A stretch of DNA of 64,000 nucleotides from Pelecanus crispus. Taxonomy: Eukaryota > Chordata > Aves > Pelecaniformes > Pelecanidae. This document shows, piece by piece, positions 51,501 through 60,500 of the stretch. The notes below the pieces were generated by a model, which searched no databases, was not told where the DNA came from, and saw nothing but the letters and a program-made list of their open reading frames with translations. The stretch lies in NCBI RefSeq assembly GCF_030463565.1, contig NC_134652.1, positions 8,645,897 to 8,709,896 on the forward strand, written 5' to 3'. Every line of letters starts with the position of its first letter. The first letter of the stretch is position 1. The translations under genes were made by a program, and so were the position numbers.

Positions 51501-54500
51501 GTTGGTATCTTCGGCATTGTAGCTTTGGTACTGCAAGCTTCCTTGAGATCTCTAGAAAATTTGCGTAGCTCTCGTAGCCATCTATGCCCCCACAACTGAG
51601 CTGGTGATCAGGATCCAATTTATTTTTTCCACCTGGATTTTAGTATGAACAATCTTTGAGGCTGTGGATCAGAAACCTTAAGGGTAGACCTAGCACTTGC
51701 TGTAACTGAAAAAAAGTTCTTGTCTTCCTAATTCTGGCTCTCATGCTTATCAGATATGTCACTGAGCTGATTTCATTCACCAATGTGGCAGAAAAAAATT
51801 ATCTTTTGGTTTTTTCCCCCTTGGGGAGAGGGTGGTCATGTCTATTGTAGGCTCATGGAAGGACCTGACAAGATAAGCTCTTAGCTGGGTATGGTGATGT
51901 GCCGGGTGAGATTGATGGGGAGAAGAGGATGGTTTAATTTAGGCCCCGTGCTGTTACACTGACTCGGTGCAGCTTGTCGAGTTGCACCCTGGCAGTTTGG
52001 AACTGCCTGTAGTAGTTGCGCTGTAGCAGTGTTGAGAGGCTCAGCCTATGCCTCTGCACTGGAGACGCTACAGCCGCAGTTACAGTTTGTCTAGGGCTTT
52101 GCACTTCCACAGGTTATCTGGAAGAGGCAGAAGAACAAACCCAACAGGCATTAAGCTGAGAACAGGTTATACACAGGATAATACAGGGAAGTTTCCAACT
52201 TCCAAATGGCTTCTTGTTTGTGATTTCTTCCGTCCAGAGCCTCTCTGCAGAGCTAGTTTGTTAAATGCTTCGGTTTTCATCCGTCAATTTATATCTTATG
52301 AAATTACCACTCAGAGTTGACTGTTAATGCTAATCCTTTAATAATACTGAAAACCTAAAACAAAACAGAGTCTTGCACTAAGGTGGCTCTGCGTGCAAAG
52401 TAACGGCTGAAATTGCATTTTATTGTTGTTAATGGAAGCTGGGAACTTAGTAGGTTGAGAACAGGAGTTAAGTACAGATTTACAAATGAACATGAGTGCC
52501 TGAAGAGTCAGAGCTAGTCAGACAAGTGTTGCCAGTTAAATAACCAAGGTTTTCCTCGCTGTTTCTCTCTTCCCTCTGAAACAGCAGGAGTTTGTTTGCA
52601 GTGAATTGCTTAACTCAGTTGCTGCCACTCTAAACAAAGAAGGGGGCTGCGAAGGGAACCCGGCTGAAATTATAGGTATAGGATATAACTGCTAAAGAAA
52701 AAATGGCTGTTAGCAGACTATAATGGTATGTAAGCATGGCTGGATTGTTGGATGGAGCCAACAGGCAGGAAGTGAGGGAAAGGAGGTATTACCTCTCCCA
52801 TTTTTCAGGTGAGGAACTGAGGAATGGGGTAACTTGGGCAGGTCCCTGGGGGAATCTTTGGGAACTGGTTACCAGTCTGAGAGAAGTAAGGTTGTTGGTC
52901 TGGGTGCAATAATTAGAGAAGTGACCTTGTACTGACATCTCTGATGAAGAGTCAATCTTATTTTTCAGTAAAAGTTCAATTATGTTGCCTTCATTTATCA
53001 AGTTTCCTTACCTTGAGGCATCCTAGATGTTTTGATTACACCTTTTTGTTGAGACTGTTACAAACAGTGATTGCAGGAAATACTATGAAATTCACTATAA
53101 GTTCTCTACACCTCATTTTTTCATTATTTATTAGCAAACTTTAACAGTTCTGACCTTTCTTCAATCACATATAGACTGCTTCTTCTCTTAATAGTTGAGC
53201 TGTTCTTAAAATGAAAATAAAAAAGGGGGAAAGTTCTTTCTTGATCTAGTTGTTATATCCAACTTGAGGCTTGTTTTGACCCTTGTTAAGGACTTAGAAT
53301 GAGTGGTTTCTATCCCATACCACCAATTAAGCTTTTATATTTGAAACAGCCTGTTTGTGAAATTAAAGCCTGACATTAAATCGGCTTACAATACAGAAAC
53401 TGCATTTCTATGAATCATCAATAGTACCCTGACAAGTGAGAGAGCAAAAGTCTATTTAAAATTCCTGTTACATAAGGTACAACGTTGCAGCTTTGAAAAA
53501 TGTCAACCGCATTTCTCCATGTATTTGCTTTAAGTAGTCTTTCTTTTTTTCCCTCTTTGGTGTGGCACGTTAAGTGTCTTTTGTTACATTATCCAGAACA
53601 CTGATAAGTTCACAGGTGTTGTTTAGGTTCATCACACAGCCTCCCGTTTCATCTGAATATTTTGCAGTCCTGATACTGAATTTTTTGAAAATCAGCAGGT
53701 TCCTTTCTTGGTGTTTAAGTTTTGCCCTTCAACTTGGTACAGTATTCTTTAACGGTGTGGTTTTGGTTCAGTCTGAGATGTTGGTGTATCATTCCAGCAA
53801 GGTTCTTAAACCCATGTTTATATACAAGACACATTTGGTAGTCCTGTAATGGGCTGCATATAGGCCTCGCCGTGGGGCATTATCAACTTGTCCTGTGTCG
53901 ATGAAGCTGTGGAAATTTCTGCTGAGGCACAGTGAAGAGATACAGTAGAAGTGAGGCTGTATTCTTCAGTCCTTGGTGCTTCAGCCTGTAGCACCGAGCT
54001 TTTGCAATTCCCAAACAGGAGCTTTGCATTTTTCAGGATCTGGGCCCTGCTTCTGTCCAAACTTCTGCAGGCACTGTGGTTTGACATTTGTGAAGTCCAT
54101 GGCTGGATCCTCAATGTGTGCAGATTGGCGTTTTATCCTTGAAGAGCTTGTGACAGTTTAGCTGATAGCAAACATCGCTAATAGTGTTGAATCCAGAAAC
54201 TAGAATTCCTGATAACTAGAGATGAGGTTGCTGATTTCTGCTACCATCTAGAAAGAGGGAACAACTTTTAGATGTACGCAGTGTAAGGTAAAGTGCCTCT
54301 TTGTGGTGGGGAAAATTAAGGGTAAGATAGTGGTCCTGTAAGAAAGACCCTGTGAACAGTCCACTTACGAGGAGAAAAATAAGCCTATGTATTTATGCTT
54401 ATCATTCACATTTTTAATCAAACTGAGAAAAAGCATGGATTTGGATAGTACATGAGCAATACGCATGACACATACACGCAGGAAGAACTACTGCAGGGGG

Positions 54501-57500
54501 TATAACTAAGAACATTGTATATGCAAATGCCATTTCATCGTTAAAACTAATTTATGATTATGGTAACCGGCTATATATGGCAAGCAAGCTGTTTAGGAGG
54601 CTGTTTAACATATTTTTCTCTTTGGACTATTTCTCTGTAGTTCATATCTGGACAGTGATATGCTTTTTGATTTTTGGAACAGGTGAAGAAGTTACGGACC
54701 TGAAGAGACAAGCTGTTGAAGAAATGATGGACAGAATTAAAAAGGGAGTTCATCTGAGACCAGTCAACCAGTCAAGCAGACCTAAAACAAAGGTTTGGAA
54801 TAAATAGCAGAGCCATAATATTAGCTAAGTACAGTAATTTACACTGAAAATAAATCAGGCTTTCTGTAAAACATTCAAAAGAATACATTTGCCTCACTCA
54901 CCTCATTTGCTTTGCTTGATTTTGAATAAAATGAATTAGAGCAGCATATATCTGAGGAACAGAAAAAGAAGTGAAGCCAACAGTAAGTAAATAGAAGCCC
55001 AGTTTCTTTGACACAGAAAAGAATTGAAAGCAAGCATCTTGTAAACAAACAGCTACTAAGAAACTAAAAGCACAGAGGGAATAACTGAATTGAGTGAAGG
55101 GGGTGATCAAGAAGTAGACTGTATTTAGCAGTATTTCTTCCTTTTATGCAACACTTAGCACTAATACATGAATGTGGCTACTATGAAATATTGCGTACCG
55201 TCTTCACAAAAGCATAATCTTTCTTTATGTATAGGCTGTGATTCACTGTGTTACGAGCAAAGACTCTTCCCTTCATCTGTATAAGAAAGTAGATTGAACG
55301 TTAGCCATGTGCCCATGAGAGAGGAGAGCGGAGGAACATAATACAACTGCACGCCTGTGCAGTAGACCCTTGTGCGACGTCTATTGTCAAGTACAAAGTC
55401 TGTCACGGTCCATTTCACGTGTTTTTTAACATGCATGTGTTGTGTTTGTTTACAGCCAGAAACACCAAAGCCCTCTGAAAGTGCAATGAAAGAATTAAAA
55501 GGGATCCTGGTAAGAAAACTTGCAGTTTATGTTTCCTTTTTTTAATTCTCATTGAGCTGACGGGGCCTTCTGTGCAAAAGACCTGAGGATTTGAAAGTTC
55601 TACATTAGTGTTTTGGTTTGAAGCTGTAGAGCAGTTTTGGAGTGAATCCCCCGATTTCACTTTTGACTTTGGTCCCACTGAAACTTTGGTTTTGGGCTTG
55701 CTAACGAATTTATTTTGGAGAAAACTAGCCTGTTAACTCTGCTCTGGATTTGTATGTTCCTGCCACTAGAGGGGATGTTATGGTCTGCACCTGCCATAGA
55801 CCCTTTGGAAACTTTCCAAGTACTCACACTGGGGATGCTTAGGGAGGGAGAGGCAGCTGAATAAATCTAGTCCAAAGTAAAGCCCCTGAACTGCACGTAC
55901 AGTAGATGTAGGGTTCTCAGCATCAACTGCTCTGAACTCCTGCTCTCTGCTGAGGCACCAAATTTCTTGTTAGCATAGACATAGCCTAAATGGAGCAAGA
56001 GGTCTCTAGTCTGTCTACATTTATATGTAGAGAAAGTTGATTCTGAATAGGTGTGCACATACCTGTTTGTCACTGCATAAAAACATTAGGCTTGTGTTTG
56101 GTCCTGCTCAGAGCAATGCGCTATTTGCTGCTGGTCTGTCCTTTACTCGTATATTGTATTGCTTATTTAACCGGTTGTTTCTTTTGCACAAGTGCTAAAA
56201 TTGTATCAATCAGTCAGAAGGAGCTGCAGTTCTTGCTCCCTGACTTCTGTGACCCTGAAGCTTTTAAACTTGAAGTGCAAATTTGGCACATCAGGTGAAA
56301 TTTTGCCTTTGTAAGGTGAAATACGGTGAAATTCTGCCCATATCGAAATAAATGCTTCACATCCACTCCACAGAAGGTAAGGCTAATCATTCTAATCATC
56401 CATGATAGCGCCTAAACAGCCCTTATAAAAATAACTTCAGTATTGTGTTGGGTGATGCAAGATAGTACAGCAGAGTATAGCCACAGCCTGTGCTGTGATT
56501 TAAGATCACGAGTGTGGCACCAATGATGTGTTAAACTTGCTGTTCTCCAGTCACATGAGAACAGGGGAAGAAGGGAAGAAATGATCTAGAGAGCTCCCAG
56601 ACCTTAATGCTGAGCTCTAATTAGAGGGACACATAATTAACTGTGGAGGTAAATAGAAAAGGAATAAAATGCAACACAGAGATTATGTTTTACACAGAAC
56701 TCCGTAAGTATATAAATAGTTTGATGTAGTGTGCTGTTTGGACCAGTGAGGGTTGGACTCAATGATCCTGCCGAAGGTCCTTTCGTTTTCTAATAGCTGT
56801 TTTATTTCTTTGACACTGTATCACTGACATCAGGGGAGACTTGATTATGTACTTCAGAGGGAGCAGAAAGAAACCTACAGTCACTGTACTTCTGTATCTA
56901 GCTTGTTGGTTTTGAGCCCTTCAGGATATTTGTAGTGTAAGACAAACTGCATAAAATACAATTCCAGTCTATTCTTGAGACCAATCATTATGCACAGTCA
57001 GACAACAAACATGGGGGTGGGATGTGATGGAGTAAACATTTGTTGTTATTATGCTAATTATGCATTTCATGTAGACCTCCATATAATTGTTACAAACAAA
57101 ACACATTTATGTTCTGTAAATTGCAGAGTTTGAGTGACTCCATTGCTCAAGTTGCTTTTGTATGTTTATGTTTGTACAGATCTGGAGCATACTACTCATT
57201 AATAATATACCTGCTCAGTTAAATTTCAGATAGTTGCCAAAGAAAATATTTTAACTTTTGGGGGTGTGTGTGAAGAATTAGAGTTACTTTGCTGGGATCC
57301 TGAAAGTAGCACAGCTTTTGCAACTTGTGATGCCATTTTCTTTTGGCATTTGCTATTTCTGATCAGAAGATACATGCTTATCAACAAAAGATGTTAAGAA
57401 TATGTCATTTATGCTCTGGAAAAATGCTCCTGGGGGTTCCTAAAGATGGCAAGACTCAGAGGGAGAATGAAATAGTACATGGGTCCCAAATTTTAAGTTG

Positions 57501-60500
57501 CATCATAAACATTTTTGGGAAATTGTACAATCAAGTGGGTGGTGATCCAGTAACTGACTCTTCTCAGTTGGGAAATGCATGCAGTATGCACTATGTATAT
57601 GTTAAAATTCCTGTGGAAAACTTTGGGAGGTTTCAGGCTTTGATTAAAGCCTTTCCCCCCCCCCACCCCCACCCCGCCACCTTAAGAAAAGTGCTGCTGG
57701 ACTCGCAGCTTTGCTGATACCAAATAATAACCTTGGCAGAAGGAAGTAATCGCATGCATTCTATTGTGTATGTATAAACAAACTGTTTCAACTTGAGATC
57801 TAACTCTGTGTGTAAGAGAAACCATGAAGCATGTGGACATAGGGTCAGGTTTATGGCAGATCAACTACATTATAGGATATAATAACATGCTGCAGTTGCA
57901 GCTAGTACTTACTGACTTCTGCAGATATGTGTCCACACCAGGATGCAGCAACACAGTACCACACTAAAATATAAAATACGCTGGAGCAGTAAAATATGGA
58001 TCTTTGGCTTTTTGCTAACAGAGGTTAATCAGGGGCATGGTATTGCACTAACAGTTTTCATAGAATCACAGAATAGTTTGGGTTGGAAGGGACCTTTAAA
58101 CGTCACCTAGTCCAACCCCCCTGCAATGAGCAGGGACATCTTCAACTTGATCAGATCACTCAGAGCCCCGTGCAGCCTGACCTTGAAGGTTTCCAGGGAT
58201 GGGGCATCTACCACCTCTCTGGGCAGCCTGTGCCAGTGTCTCACTGCCCTCATCATAGAAAATGTCTTCCTTACATCTACTCTAAATCTACCCTCCTTTA
58301 GCTTAAAGCCATTACCCCTTGTTCTATCATTATAAGCCCTGCTAAAGAGTTTGTTCCTGTCTTTCTTATAAACCCCCTTTAAGTACTGAAAGGCTGCAAT
58401 AAGGTCTCCCCAGAGCTTTCTTCTCCACGCTAAACAACCCCAACTCTCTCAGCCTTTCTTCATAGGAGAGGTGTTCCATACCTCTGATCATTTTTGTGGC
58501 CCTCTTCTAGACAGGACCCTCACTCCAAGAGGTCCATGTCTTTCCTGTGCTGAGGGCCCCAGAGCTGGATGCAGGGCTCCAGGTAAGGTCTCTCCAGAGG
58601 GGCAGAATCCCCTCCCTCGAACTGCTGGCCACACTGCTTTTGATGCAGCCCAGGATACAGTTGGCTTTCTGGGCTGTGAGCGCCATTGCCAGCTCATGTC
58701 CAGCTTTTCATCCACCAGTACCCCCAAGTCCTTCTCCGCAGGGCTGCTCTCAATCCCCTCATCCCCCAGCCTGTATTGATACCGGGGGTTGCCCCGTCCC
58801 AGGTGCAGGACTTTGCACTTGGCCTTGTTGAACCTCATGAGGTTCACACAGGCCCACCTCTCCAGCTTGTCCAGGTCCCTTTGGATGACATCTCGTCCTT
58901 CTGGCATGTCAACCATACCACTCAGCTCGGTGCTGTCTGCAAACTTGCTGAGGGTGCACTCAATCCCATTGTCCATGTCATTGATGAAGATACTGAACAG
59001 CACTGGTCCCAGTACAGACCCCTGAGGGACACCACTTATCACCGATCTCCATCTGGACATTGAGCCATTGACCACTACCCTCTGGATGTGACCATCCAAC
59101 CAATTCCTCCTCCACGAACAGCCCACCCATCAAATCTGTAACTCTCCAATTTAGAGAGAAGGATGTTATGGGGGACCGTGTCAAGACCTCACAGAAGTCC
59201 CAATAGATGACAGCTGTAGCTCTTCCCTTGTCCACTGATGTAGTCGCTCCATCACAGAAGGCCACCAGTTTGGTCAGGCAGGACTTGCCCTTGGTGAAGC
59301 CATGCTGGCTGTCTCGAATCACCTCCCTGGCCTCCATGTGCCTTAGCATAGCTTCTAGGAGGATCTCTTCCATGATCTTCCCAGGCACGGAGGTGAGGCT
59401 GACAGGTCGGTAGTTGCCAGCATCCTCCTTTCTACCCTTTTTAAAACCGGGTGCAATGTTTCCCTTTTTCCAGTCACCAGGGACTTCACCTGACTGCCAT
59501 GGCTTTTCAAATATCATGGAGAGTGGCTTGGCAACTGCATCAGCCGATTCCCTCAGGACTCTGGGGTGCATCTCATCAGCTCCCATAGACTTTTGTATGT
59601 TCAGGTGCCTCAGGTGGTCATGAACCTGATCTTCTCTGTCAGTGGGAGGGACTTTGCTCCCCCAGTCCCCATGTTGCAGCCCATGCACTCAAGAGGTGTG
59701 GGAAGAGAGCTTGCCAGTGAAGACTGAGGCAAAGAAGTTGTTGAGTCTTTCCTCATCTGCTGTTACCAGTTTGCCAGTCTTGCTCATCGGGAGGGTACGC
59801 TTTCTTTGGCCTTCCTTTTCTGGCTGACATGCCTGTAGAGCCCTCCTTACTATTCTTTGTGTCCCTTGCCACGTTCAGCTCCAGCTGCGCCTCAGCCTTC
59901 CTGACCCCATCCCTACAAAACCAGGCAGCATCCCTGTACTCTTCCCAGGACACCTGTCCCTGCTTCCACTGCCTGTGCAGTTCCTTCTTGCCCTTTAGTT
60001 TGACCAGCAGGTCTTGACTCACCCATGCCAGTCTCTTGCCTGCCTTTCCTGATTTCTTACACCTGGGTATCGAGACCTCTTGCGCTCTGTGGAAAGCATC
60101 CTTAAGGATCTGCCAGCTCTGTTCTGTTGTCCCTGAGGGCAGTTTCCCAGGGGGTCCTATTGACTAACTCCTTGAAGAACTGGAAGTTTGCTTTCCTAAA
60201 ATTCAGGGTCCTGACTTTCCTCTTTGCCTGACCCATATCCCTCAGGACTGTGAACTCCACCAGTGCATGATCACTGCAGCCCAGGCTGCCTCCAATCTTG
60301 ATGTCACCGATTAGGTCACTTGTGTTGGTGACCAACAGGTCCGGTATCGCATCCTCTCTGGTAGGGCTGTCTGTGTCCTGGCTTAAGAAGTTATCCTCAG
60401 TGCACTCCAGGAGTCTCCTGGATTGCCTGTAGCTCACCATGCTCCTTTTGCAGTGGATATTGGGGTGCTTGAAGTCCCCCAGCAGGACAAGAGCCTGTGA

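Noticed and set aside
57880..57920. An alternative terminal exon of SHTN1 in intron 14 (after TTGCAG)
   Set aside because: The codons after the candidate acceptor do not give the short A-S-Q-type ending I recall for shootin1a, and there is no other support.
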